A stretch of 64,000 bases of DNA from an uncultured Anaerolineae bacterium (lineage in GTDB: Bacteria; Chloroflexota; Anaerolineae; Anaerolineales; Villigracilaceae), in NCBI GenBank assembly GCA_903822545.1, contig CAIJPN010000069.1:62001-126000 (forward strand). The letters run 5' to 3'. Numbering within the stretch: position 1 is the stretch's first letter; each line of letters opens with the position of its first letter. Below the pieces are notes generated by a model. It was not told where the DNA came from, did no database searches, and saw only the letters and a program-made list of their open reading frames with translations. This document shows positions 46,076 through 53,451 of the stretch, piece after piece. A program made the translations under genes and the position numbers.

Positions 46076-46614
46076 GGCGTCTCCATCTGGCTCTCGAATT
46101 GCACACTCAAGCGCGCCAGCAGGCGGTACAACGACTTTTTGACGGTGTCCTCGCGTTTGCCCAGCGCGGCCGCAATCTCGGCAAACGACAAATCGGCCAC
46201 ATATCTCAAGCGGATGATTTCCTGTTCATCGTCACTCAAATTTTGGAGAATGGAAGCCAGTTTCTCCAATTCCAGGCGTTTTTCGACATCCCCAACCGGG
46301 TCGGCATCCCCAGCCACTTCCAGCGCGGAATCGAGCCCGCCCTGTGGCCGGTTTCGCCGGTAGTGATCAATCACCTTGCTGTGAGCGATTGCGAACAACC
46401 ACCCGGCAAAAGTACCGTTCTCCCGATAGTTTTTCAAACGCTCCAACGCTGAAAGGAAAGTCTGCGCCGTCAAATCTTCGGCGTCTGGGGCATTTCCCAC
46501 CCGGCTGTAGAAATAGCGGTAGACCGGCGTCAAGAAGCGGTCATAGACCGCCGCAAACGCCGCCGGGCTGCGTTGGGCAGCTTTCACAAGGGCAGGGATG
46601 TCATCTGGGTGCAT
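46072..46614 (-). CDS. ECF-family RNA polymerase sigma factor
   Basis: 180 residues, normal for ECF sigma factors. Region 2 includes AFAAVYDRFLTPVYRYFYSR and DLTAQTFLSALERL, then TFAGWLFAIAHSKVIDHYRR. Region 4 is a helix-turn-helix with LSDDEQEIIRLRYVADLSF and EIAAALGKREDTVKKSLYR. It should direct polymerase to a specific promoter set. Its stop overlaps the start of the downstream membrane protein, which probably holds it inactive until an outside signal. There is no clear ribosome site before the ATG; an A/T-rich stretch (TAATTTTATAG) sits directly upstream and might be a leaderless -10. The 115-base gap before it holds nothing else I could identify. Confidence 0.93.
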   Translation of the reverse strand: MHPDDIPALVKAAQRSPAAFAAVYDRFLTPVYRYFYSRVGNAPDAEDLTAQTFLSALERLKNYRENGTFAGWLFAIAHSKVIDHYRRNRPQGGLDSALEVAGDADPVGDVEKRLELEKLASILQNLSDDEQEIIRLRYVADLSFAEIAAALGKREDTVKKSLYRLLARLSVQFESQMETP

Positions 46615-46729
46615 TCTATAAAATTAAACGCAGCAGGATGGAAAAAGGGACAGGGGAAATTAGGAAGTGGTAAGTCAAAAGTGACAAGAAAATTCCCCCA
46701 AAACCAGGAAATGTTACGCTTTCAAAAAG

Positions 46730-47956
46730 TTACCGCGCAAAAGTCAACTTCACACCGTTCTGGCCCAGTTCAACCACATCCCCGGCTTTAACCGGCGCGG
46801 GGATATGGGCCGCCAGCTTTTTACCATTCAGAAAAGTGCCATTTGTGCTGCCCAGGTCGGTAATCGTGAACACATTCATACGATGCTCAATGATGGCATG
46901 GCGGCGGGACACCACTTTATTCACATCGAGTACAGTCAAATCCAGGTCAACAAACACTTTTGTGGCCGGGCTGGTGCGCCCCAATGTAAACGTGGACATC
47001 TTAATCGGGAAAGATTCCCCCGTGGTAGAAATCAGGTAGGCCAGCACGAGCGAACTGTGCGGCATATTCAGCGTGGGCAAATCTGGTTCTTTGGCAATCG
47101 GCACCGCCGGGCGGGTTTCCAAAACCGCATGGGTTTTCCAGGCATCCTTGAAAGAATCTACCATCTCTTTAACCGTCGCAAAGCGGTCAGCGCGTTTCTT
47201 TGCCAGGGCCTTAATGAGCACCTGTTCCAGCTCAAACGAAATAATCGGGTTAATACTGCTGGGCATCGGCAGCGGAGAAAAAAGGTGCCCCTGGATAATT
47301 GAAAACGGCGTATCGGCATCAAAAGGCACGCGCCCAACCACCATCTCATAGAGCATCACACCAAAAGAGTAGATATCCGCGCCTTCATCAATATCTGCCT
47401 GCCCCATGGCTTGTTCAGGCGAAATATACTGCGGCGTGCCCACGATCATATCGCCTGTCAGGGTGGCGCTATGCCCTTGCGCGATGCGCGCCAGGCCAAA
47501 ATCCGCCAGGTAAATCTGCTGCTGGCTCTCAATGATGATATTGGAAGGCTTAATATCACGATGCAGGATACCTTTTTTATGGGCGTAAGACAGCGCATCG
47601 CCAATTGTTTCCACAATCCACAGGGTTTCTTCTTTTGAAAGCGGGCCTTTCTTCAGCCGGTCTTTGAGCGTATCACCCCGCACATATTTCATCACAAGAT
47701 AGGGTTGGCCTTCGTGTTCGGCAAAATCATATACCGGCACAATATTCGGGTGCTCCAGCCGGGCAACCACCTTGGCCTCGCGCTGGAAGCGCGCCAGGAA
47801 GTTAGAATCAGCCTGGAAATCGCGATGCAGCACCTTAATGGCAACATCCCGCTCAAGGGCCATGTGATAAGCCTTGTAAACAGTTGCCATGCCCCCACGT
47901 CCAAGCTGTTCTGCGATCTTGTATGGACCAATCACCTGCCCAGGTTCAAAAGACAT
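46730..47956 (-). CDS. Serine/threonine protein kinase with FHA domain
   Basis: 408 residues. The kinase domain (about 12-275) has a glycine loop LGRGGMATVYKA, ATP-binding Lys41, catalytic HRDIKPSN (Asp134) and DFGLARIAQ, and an activation segment ending GTPQYISPEQ. A linker leads to a C-terminal FHA domain (about 310-405, LGRTSPATKVFVD, SRRHAII, DLGSTNGTFLNG), which binds phosphothreonine peptides. Unlike PknB of Actinobacteria there is no membrane helix or PASTA domain, so it is cytosolic. It may recognise its own phosphorylated form or partners. AGGAG precedes the ATG and a TATAAT lies further upstream. Confidence 0.94.
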   Translation of the reverse strand: MSFEPGQVIGPYKIAEQLGRGGMATVYKAYHMALERDVAIKVLHRDFQADSNFLARFQREAKVVARLEHPNIVPVYDFAEHEGQPYLVMKYVRGDTLKDRLKKGPLSKEETLWIVETIGDALSYAHKKGILHRDIKPSNIIIESQQQIYLADFGLARIAQGHSATLTGDMIVGTPQYISPEQAMGQADIDEGADIYSFGVMLYEMVVGRVPFDADTPFSIIQGHLFSPLPMPSSINPIISFELEQVLIKALAKKRADRFATVKEMVDSFKDAWKTHAVLETRPAVPIAKEPDLPTLNMPHSSLVLAYLISTTGESFPIKMSTFTLGRTSPATKVFVDLDLTVLDVNKVVSRRHAIIEHRMNVFTITDLGSTNGTFLNGKKLAAHIPAPVKAGDVVELGQNGVKLTFAR

Positions 47957-47979
47957 ATAAAGTGAACTCTCCTGAAAGA

Positions 47980-47985
47980 ATTATA
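47980..47985 (-). promoter_or_regulatory. Candidate -10 element for the Ser/Thr kinase gene
   Basis: TATAAT on the - strand lies 23 bases before the kinase ATG, with AGGAGA between them, a normal leadered layout. No good -35 match was found at the usual spacing. Confidence 0.4.
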
Positions 47986-48035
47986 TACCAAACAGGGCCA
48001 ACTTTCATTAAATGCAAAGTCAGATGATTTTCGAT

Positions 48036-49196
48036 TCATCCCAACTGGAGGATGCTGGCCAGCCCGGCAAGCAGCGCATCGACATCTTCAGCCGTGTTAT
48101 AGCCCTGGATGGAAATTCGCGCGAATTTTTGATCCTGCCACTGGATCAGCGGCAACTCAACTTTGAACTGGTCATACAACCGGGCTTTTAGCGCCAGCAG
48201 GTCAGCGCCACCGGGCAACGGGGCGATTGCCATCTGGCAGTAAAAATCCGATTCGAGCGGGTAGAGCGGCGGCATGGCAACCAGCTCACAGATGCGTTCC
48301 ACTGCCCGGCGCAGCAGCGCATGACAATCGCGGCGCACAGCATCCCAACCCTGTTCGCGCTGAAACTGGATTGCATCCGGCACTGCCAGGTATGCCGCCG
48401 GGTCGTATGTTCCGCGCCATTGCAAGATGTCAACATAACGAGAACCACTGCCAAACTGGGGATTGTTCCCGTAGCCCCAACTGACCACAAGCGGCTCAAC
48501 CAGCTGTTGCTTTTCCCTGCGCGAATAGAGAAATGCCGCGCCTTTGGGAGCCATCAGCCATTTATGACAGTTCCCGGTATAAAAATCTGCGCCGATGGCC
48601 TGCATATCGAGCGGAATCTGGCCTGGGGCGTGGGCGCCATCTACCAGCGTGAGAAGCCCCTCAGCGTGGGCGCGCTCACAGATTTTTTCCACGGGCAGCC
48701 GCAGGGCGGTTGGGGATGTGATGTGGCTGAGATAGATGATGCGGGTACGGGATGAGACCCCGGCCCAGAATAAATCCACAATTTCCTGTTCTGATGAAAC
48801 TGGCAGTGGTATGGGCTGGTGGATATATTTTGCACCCACTTTTTCACAGATGAACTCCCAGGTAAAGTCACAGGCGCCATATTCGTGGTCGGTGGTCAAA
48901 ATCTCATCCCCGGGCTGGAGCTTGAGCGAGTGGGCGATGATATTAACACCGTGCGTGGCGTTGGGGATGTAGACCAGGTCATCGGGGTCAGCGTTGAGAT
49001 AAGCTCCCAGGGTGATGCGCGAGTCTTTTAGCAGGGTATCATGCTCGCGGCCCAGGAAAAGCACCGGCTGGCGCTCCAGGCGTCGCTGCCAGCCCTGGTA
49101 GGCATCAAAAACAGGTTTGGGGGTGGCCCCAAAGGAGCCATGGTTGAGGAAGTGGATTTCAGGATCGAGGAGGAAGTGCTGGTTGAGTTTGTTCAT
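48036..49196 (-). CDS. Class V aminotransferase (isopenicillin-N-epimerase-like)
   Basis: 386 residues, PLP-dependent fold-type I. Family features: FLNHGSFGATPKPV at the N-terminus, YIPNATHGVN, the aspartate strand LTLVDGAHAPGQ, and the PLP lysine in GNCHKWLMAPKG (Lys212). This subgroup includes isopenicillin N epimerase, cysteine desulfurase-like and other amino-acid lyases; the sequence does not fix the substrate. It is transcribed alone, apparently from a promoter whose TATAAT ends seven bases before the ATG with no ribosome site. No biosynthetic cluster surrounds it. Confidence 0.9.
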   Translation of the reverse strand: MNKLNQHFLLDPEIHFLNHGSFGATPKPVFDAYQGWQRRLERQPVLFLGREHDTLLKDSRITLGAYLNADPDDLVYIPNATHGVNIIAHSLKLQPGDEILTTDHEYGACDFTWEFICEKVGAKYIHQPIPLPVSSEQEIVDLFWAGVSSRTRIIYLSHITSPTALRLPVEKICERAHAEGLLTLVDGAHAPGQIPLDMQAIGADFYTGNCHKWLMAPKGAAFLYSRREKQQLVEPLVVSWGYGNNPQFGSGSRYVDILQWRGTYDPAAYLAVPDAIQFQREQGWDAVRRDCHALLRRAVERICELVAMPPLYPLESDFYCQMAIAPLPGGADLLALKARLYDQFKVELPLIQWQDQKFARISIQGYNTAEDVDALLAGLASILQLG

Positions 49197-49203
49197 AGGG
49201 TCT

Positions 49204-49209
49204 ATTATA
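49204..49209 (-). promoter_or_regulatory. -10 element, probably leaderless promoter
   Basis: TATAAT on the - strand is separated by seven bases (AGACCCT) from the ATG at 49196. With the usual distance to the transcript start this gives a leader of zero to one base. No Shine-Dalgarno sequence is present. Confidence 0.5.
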
Positions 49210-49317
49210 CGCGGGAGGTTTTGATGACGGGTCGCTGGCTTTTTGCTGTCGCACAGATGGGCGTTCCAGGGTTGCGTCCTGTATTGGCCTGGGTTTTGTC
49301 ACTTTCCCGATTGTTTT

Positions 49318-49388
49318 GAGCAACCAAGTACCACTTGGTGCTCCGGAAAGGCTTTTTGCAGGTTGTTTTTTGGGGATTTCCAACCTGC
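49318..49388. repeat. Two inverted repeats in a 333-base intergenic stretch
   Basis: The gap from 49197 to 49529 has no credible gene. It contains a bulged hairpin with arms GAGC-ACCAAGT and ACTTGGT-GCTC (49318-49343), then arms GCAGGTTG and CAACCTGC (49358-49388). These may be remnants of dispersed repeats. A third, stronger hairpin at 49430 is listed separately. Confidence 0.5.
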
Positions 49389-49429
49389 CGTAGTAGGCAA
49401 CCTCCCTCACCAATTCCATGCCAGGCTCG

Positions 49430-49467
49430 GTCCGAAAATCCCGCCAGGAGCAGCGGGATTTTCGGAC
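49430..49467 (-). terminator. Strong hairpin downstream of the GH9 gene
   Basis: Arms GTCCGAAAATCCCGC and GCGGGATTTTCGGAC form a perfect 15-base stem around an eight-base loop, about 60 bases beyond the GH9 stop. There is no long T-tract on either side, so it is either a terminator or an mRNA-stabilising structure. Confidence 0.6.
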
Positions 49468-49529
49468 TGATTTCTTGTGTGAAATGACTGGGGGAATAGT
49501 GAGCGTCAGGGAATTTTCAGATCTTTGGC

Positions 49530-52178
49530 TTAAGCCCGACGTCCTCGCCAGAGTAGCGCGACCACACCTGCCAGCCCAAGGGCAAGCGCCCCGCCCAAAA
49601 TGGCAGCCCAGGCATCCGGCTGTGATTGAGACTGGGTGGGGGTAATGGCTACCGCCGTCTGGGTCGCCACAGATGGCTGACCAGTCAGAATCGGGCGGGC
49701 AGTATCATCGAGATAGGCCGCCATCCAGGCCAGCGGGGCATTCCAGTTAATCGCCACTTCGTTGGTGCTGTAGGAACCGATTTCATCCACATAGCTTTTG
49801 GCGGGCGGTTTGCCCACCAGCCCGGCGGCAGCCGCGGCGGGATCGCTCGGGTTGCCGTTGGGGCCGCCAGAGAGTGCTCCCGGCGGAGGGGGCGGGAAAC
49901 CGTTCGCTGGTTGGTTGGCCCAGAAACGGTGGTGCGGATGGGCCAGGGACTGCGTCCCGTAGCCAGCAACAAAGCTGAAGTTCAGGGTGTTGCGCCCAAG
50001 GGTGTAGTTCATCACTTCGGCGGAGGCATCCAGGTAACGCGCCTCCCCGCTAAAATCGTGCGCCAGCGCCAGCAGGATGGCGCGGTTGAGCGCGTCGGCA
50101 TTGGAGCCCCACTGGTAGTTGGTGGAGACGAGCGGCGAAAGGTAGCCGTTTGAGTTTTTCTGCATGTTGGCGAGCACTTCATCTGCCGCTTTGACCACGG
50201 ATTCTCGCGCCGCCGAGTCTTTGCCAACCACGGCCAGCGAAACGGTGCCCAGCGCGGCGGTATCCGCCCAGAACATGGCTTTCGCGGAGAGATTGTCGGC
50301 TGAAGCGGTATAGTATTTCTGATATTCCGGCTTGCCGGTGGTGAGATAGAGTTCCACCGCTGCCCAGTAGAATTCATCCGATACCTTGCCGTCACCGTAT
50401 GCGCCGCCGCCCAGTTCGGGGAACTCAGCCGCCAGCAGGCCGGGGTGCGCGTTGGCGGCCTGCCAGGCGCTTTCGGCGGCTGCGAGGCAGCGGGCCGAAA
50501 AATCGGCGTCGATATCTTTCCAGATGCGGGCACACTGGGCGGCGGTCGCCGCCAGGTTGAGCGTAGCCGCTGTCGATGGCGGGAAAAGGAAACGGGTGGC
50601 GCTCTCGGCGGGCGGCAGGCCGGGTAGGGCATCCCATTTCAGGCCGTGGAGTTTGTGATGCGCCATCCCAGCCAGCGGCTGACCGGCGGGAACCTGCATC
50701 CCCAGCAGGAATTCCATCTCGAAACGGGCTTCATCCAGGATGTCGGGTTGGCCGTTTCCGCTTTCGGGGATATTGAGCACGCCATCGGCAAAGGCGGACG
50801 GGTTGCGCTCGTAGGCGTTCAACAGGGCCCAGACCGAAATGCCGCCGTTGACCACGTATTTGCCGTAATCGCCAGCGTCGTACCAGCCGCGGGAGGCGTC
50901 CAGGGTGTAATCGCAGGCGGGCCAGGTTTTGCCGGTGGAATCCGTCCCGGCGTAGCAGGTGACTTTGTTGTCGCTCAGGTGACCGGCCGGACGCGCCCAT
51001 TCCCCGGCGTATTTTTTCTCCAAATCCATGCCGCTGCGATTCAAGTAGAAGTAGCGCAGGGCATCCAGTTTCAGGGTGCGGTAGAGCGTTTCGCCAATTT
51101 CAAATGGGTCGCTGCTATAGCCATCGGCTTCGAGGGTGTAGCCTTTGCCGGGAGTGGTATAGGCCGAGAAGTCGATGCGCTGCACCACGTCGCCGGATGC
51201 GCTGTCTTCGTCCATGACTTGCGTTTTGCCGGTCAGGACGGTTTTGCCGCTGGCATCTTTGAGCGCCCAATCCACCGTGGATTTGCGGTTGGAGGCCAGG
51301 GCCGCGATTTTAACGGCCTGGGGGTAGTACCCGACCTGGTTAACGCTGATTTGCTGAAGGGGAGTCACAGGCGCGGGGGTGGGAACTGCCGTGGGCGCGG
51401 GAGCACGCTTCGAGGGCGAGGGGATGTCGGTGCTGCCCACTCCAAAAAACAGCGCCCGTCCAAACAGGAAGGGGGATTTCCACGAATTATCCGCAGAGTC
51501 TGCATTTGACCAGATGAGTTTCACGTTTCGATCCTTTTCACTTGCGCCGTTGGCCTGCGCCTGGAAACCGATTTCCAGCCCATGCTCCGGCTTGATGTTG
51601 AGCGGCAGGGCAGCTTCGAAGCCCCAACCATCGGCGGTTTTGAAGACAAAGGCGCGCACCTGCGCCTGGGCGGCGTTGGCGCCGGTCAACGTCAGGCTGG
51701 CCGGGTCGGTGTTGCCGAGATTGCCAGGATTGATATTGACCTGAATGATACCATCCGCGTAGGTTGCGGCGTTTAAATCGCCGCTGGTGTTCAGGTAAAA
51801 CTCGAGCGAATCTTCGTTCCAAAAATCCGCGCCATGCTGCCCGGTGAGGATGGTTTTATCAACGATGGACATGGTGATGTAGAAATTCTCGCCATCGGCC
51901 GCCAGCGCAAAAGAGAGCGGGCCGTCTTCACCCGGCACGGCACTGGTGAATGGGCCTTTGGTCACCACCTGCACCGGAACATTTTGCCAGTCATCCAGCT
52001 TGCCATCCAGCGTAATGGTGACCGGGAAAGGCACATACACCGCTTCGCCGGGGATTTCGGGCGGAGTGAGCGGCCCGGCGGTTTGGGCGCGGACGGGCTG
52101 GCCGAGGCCCAAAAAAAATCCTGCCAGCAGGGCGGCAACAATCAGGCTGGATACAAAGCGATGGTGTTTAACTGGCAT
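49530..52178 (-). CDS. Secreted GH9 glycanase with CBM9-like domain and C-terminal membrane anchor
   Basis: 882 residues from the ATG at 52178, chosen because AGGAG lies upstream and it begins the signal peptide (ending near PVRAQT). Order: a CBM9-like/DOMON domain (about 40-245, TLDGKLDDWQNV, FWNEDSLEFYLN); a Pro/Ala linker; an Ig-like N-terminal domain of GH9 enzymes (ISVNQVGYYPQ); the (alpha/alpha)6 catalytic domain; and a terminal membrane helix followed by RGRRA. Catalytic features are present: GWYDAGDYGKY with Asp434 and Asp437, the HPHHRFW segment, and the acid Glu807 in YSTNEVAINWN. GH9 enzymes are mainly endo-beta-1,4-glucanases. The helix with a basic tail suggests a cell-bound enzyme. 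It sits downstream of the uronate genes. Confidence 0.9.
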   Translation of the reverse strand: MPVKHHRFVSSLIVAALLAGFFLGLGQPVRAQTAGPLTPPEIPGEAVYVPFPVTITLDGKLDDWQNVPVQVVTKGPFTSAVPGEDGPLSFALAADGENFYITMSIVDKTILTGQHGADFWNEDSLEFYLNTSGDLNAATYADGIIQVNINPGNLGNTDPASLTLTGANAAQAQVRAFVFKTADGWGFEAALPLNIKPEHGLEIGFQAQANGASEKDRNVKLIWSNADSADNSWKSPFLFGRALFFGVGSTDIPSPSKRAPAPTAVPTPAPVTPLQQISVNQVGYYPQAVKIAALASNRKSTVDWALKDASGKTVLTGKTQVMDEDSASGDVVQRIDFSAYTTPGKGYTLEADGYSSDPFEIGETLYRTLKLDALRYFYLNRSGMDLEKKYAGEWARPAGHLSDNKVTCYAGTDSTGKTWPACDYTLDASRGWYDAGDYGKYVVNGGISVWALLNAYERNPSAFADGVLNIPESGNGQPDILDEARFEMEFLLGMQVPAGQPLAGMAHHKLHGLKWDALPGLPPAESATRFLFPPSTAATLNLAATAAQCARIWKDIDADFSARCLAAAESAWQAANAHPGLLAAEFPELGGGAYGDGKVSDEFYWAAVELYLTTGKPEYQKYYTASADNLSAKAMFWADTAALGTVSLAVVGKDSAARESVVKAADEVLANMQKNSNGYLSPLVSTNYQWGSNADALNRAILLALAHDFSGEARYLDASAEVMNYTLGRNTLNFSFVAGYGTQSLAHPHHRFWANQPANGFPPPPPGALSGGPNGNPSDPAAAAAGLVGKPPAKSYVDEIGSYSTNEVAINWNAPLAWMAAYLDDTARPILTGQPSVATQTAVAITPTQSQSQPDAWAAILGGALALGLAGVVALLWRGRRA

Positions 52179-52240
52179 GGAATATTCTCCTGAAACGATT
52201 TCTAGCAACCTGATACTTTGAAAAACCGAGTTAAAACCTT

Positions 52241-52320
52241 AACGCGAATTGCGCGAATTAGGCAAATTACGCGAATTTTTATGCAGCGAAATCCGAAAAA
52301 TCCGCGGAATCCGCGTTAAA
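52241..52320. repeat. Low-complexity direct repeats (GCGAATT and AATCCGCG units)
   Basis: Between the GH9 gene and the aldolase gene, GCGAATT-like units recur (ACGCGAATT, GCGCGAATT, ACGCGAATT), followed by units of the form AATCCGAAA, AATCCGCGG and AATCCGCGTT. The degenerate short-period pattern looks like a dispersed intergenic repeat; no promoter or gene was recognised here. Confidence 0.45.
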
Positions 52321-52358
52321 AATTTCAAGCGACACAAATTGTCAGGTGTAGAACGATT

Positions 52359-53381
52359 TTACCGTGTGGGCAGCCAAAGCAGGTGGATGAGATTCCCTTC
52401 CGGGTCGGCAACATCCAGGTAGCCGGATTTGGAATCGGGTTTGATGGACACATCCTTCAGGCTGATGCCTTTGGCTTGCAAATTGGCTGCTGCGGATTCA
52501 AAATTGCTGACCCGCACCGCGATGTGCGCCCGGGCCTCTGCGCTGGCTTTGGGGAATTCAACACGCCCCGCCCCGGAGCCGGATACAAAAAACGAACTGT
52601 TGCCTTCCTTGCGCTTCAAGTCGAAGGTCTGCTCGTACCAGGCGCTCAACGCTTCGGGTGTGGATTGGTGGGCATACAACCCGATATGTTCCACGCCGCT
52701 AAAGACCGACCCGCCCCGCGCCTTCTCCACCCAGCCGACACATTGCGCCGTTTTGGCGGCGATGCCGTCATAATCCTTATCCTTGACCGCCTGCCCGGAG
52801 ATGAGTTTGCTCCCCAGGCCGACCGCCGCCGCCCCGGCTTTGATCCACTCGCCGATGCTGGATTCGGTGGCATCCACACCGCCCGTGGGAAGCAGGCGAT
52901 GCCAGGGACAGGGCGCCATCACGGCGCTGATAAAGCCCGGGCCACCCGCCGATTCGCCCGGGAAAATCTTGCAGATTTCCGCGCCCCATTCTTCCGCCGC
53001 GCTGATTTCATTCTCAGTTGAACAGCCGGGCAGATACAGCACCTTGCGCCGGTTGCACAGGCGCGAAATCTCCGGGTTGAAACTCGGCCCTACGATGAAG
53101 TTCGCGCCTGAAGCCAGGAACAACGCCGCAGTAGGGGCATCGAGTATCGAACCGATGCCCAGAATCACGGATGGGTCGGTTTTGGCGAAGTGTTTGACCA
53201 GTTCGGTAAAAACCGGGTAAGCCATTTCGCCCCGGTTGGTGAATTCAATCGTTCGCGCGCCGCCGCGCGCACAGGCGCTGACCAATTCAATGGCGGTTTC
53301 GAGGTCGCCGTTGTAGAACAGGGGCAGGACACCCGTGTCGAGCAGGGTGTTGGTCACATCCAAACGCATATAGCGAGCCAT
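52359..53381 (-). CDS. KDPG/KHG aldolase fused to a VOC (glyoxalase-like) domain
   Basis: 340 residues from the ATG at 53381, with AAAGGA upstream; a longer frame to 53477 lacks a ribosome site. Residues 1-205 are a class I KDPG aldolase: GVLPLFYNGD, GARTIEFTNRG with the catalytic glutamate, VGPSFNPEI, Schiff-base Lys138 in CKIFPGES, and LLPTGGVD. It should split 2-keto-3-deoxy-6-phosphogluconate to pyruvate and glyceraldehyde-3-phosphate. Residues about 215-340 form a VOC fold (EHIGLYAHQSTPEAL... VADPEGNLIHLLW), which KDPG aldolases normally lack; its role is unknown. The neighbouring KDG kinase supplies the substrate. Confidence 0.88.
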   Translation of the reverse strand: MARYMRLDVTNTLLDTGVLPLFYNGDLETAIELVSACARGGARTIEFTNRGEMAYPVFTELVKHFAKTDPSVILGIGSILDAPTAALFLASGANFIVGPSFNPEISRLCNRRKVLYLPGCSTENEISAAEEWGAEICKIFPGESAGGPGFISAVMAPCPWHRLLPTGGVDATESSIGEWIKAGAAAVGLGSKLISGQAVKDKDYDGIAAKTAQCVGWVEKARGGSVFSGVEHIGLYAHQSTPEALSAWYEQTFDLKRKEGNSSFFVSGSGAGRVEFPKASAEARAHIAVRVSNFESAAANLQAKGISLKDVSIKPDSKSGYLDVADPEGNLIHLLWLPTR

Positions 53382-53411
53382 AGAAAATCCTTTGAAATGC
53401 GGAAGGTCGAA

Positions 53412-53443
53412 GGTCGAAAGTCCAAGGTCAAGGACTTTCGACC
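53412..53443. repeat. Hairpin between KDG kinase and aldolase genes
   Basis: Arms GGTCGAAAGTCC and GGACTTTCGACC form a perfect 12-base stem with an eight-base loop, next to a direct repeat AAGGTCGAAGGTCGAAAG. No T-tract follows, so an mRNA-processing or attenuation role, or a dispersed repeat, fits better than full termination. Confidence 0.55.
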
Positions 53444-53451
53444 CGACGGTT

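Noticed and set aside
42947-46363. Three long + strand open frames opposite the anti-sigma-like protein gene
   Set aside because: They lie over a coupled sigma/anti-sigma pair, have low-complexity Arg/Gly/His-rich translations and no ribosome sites.
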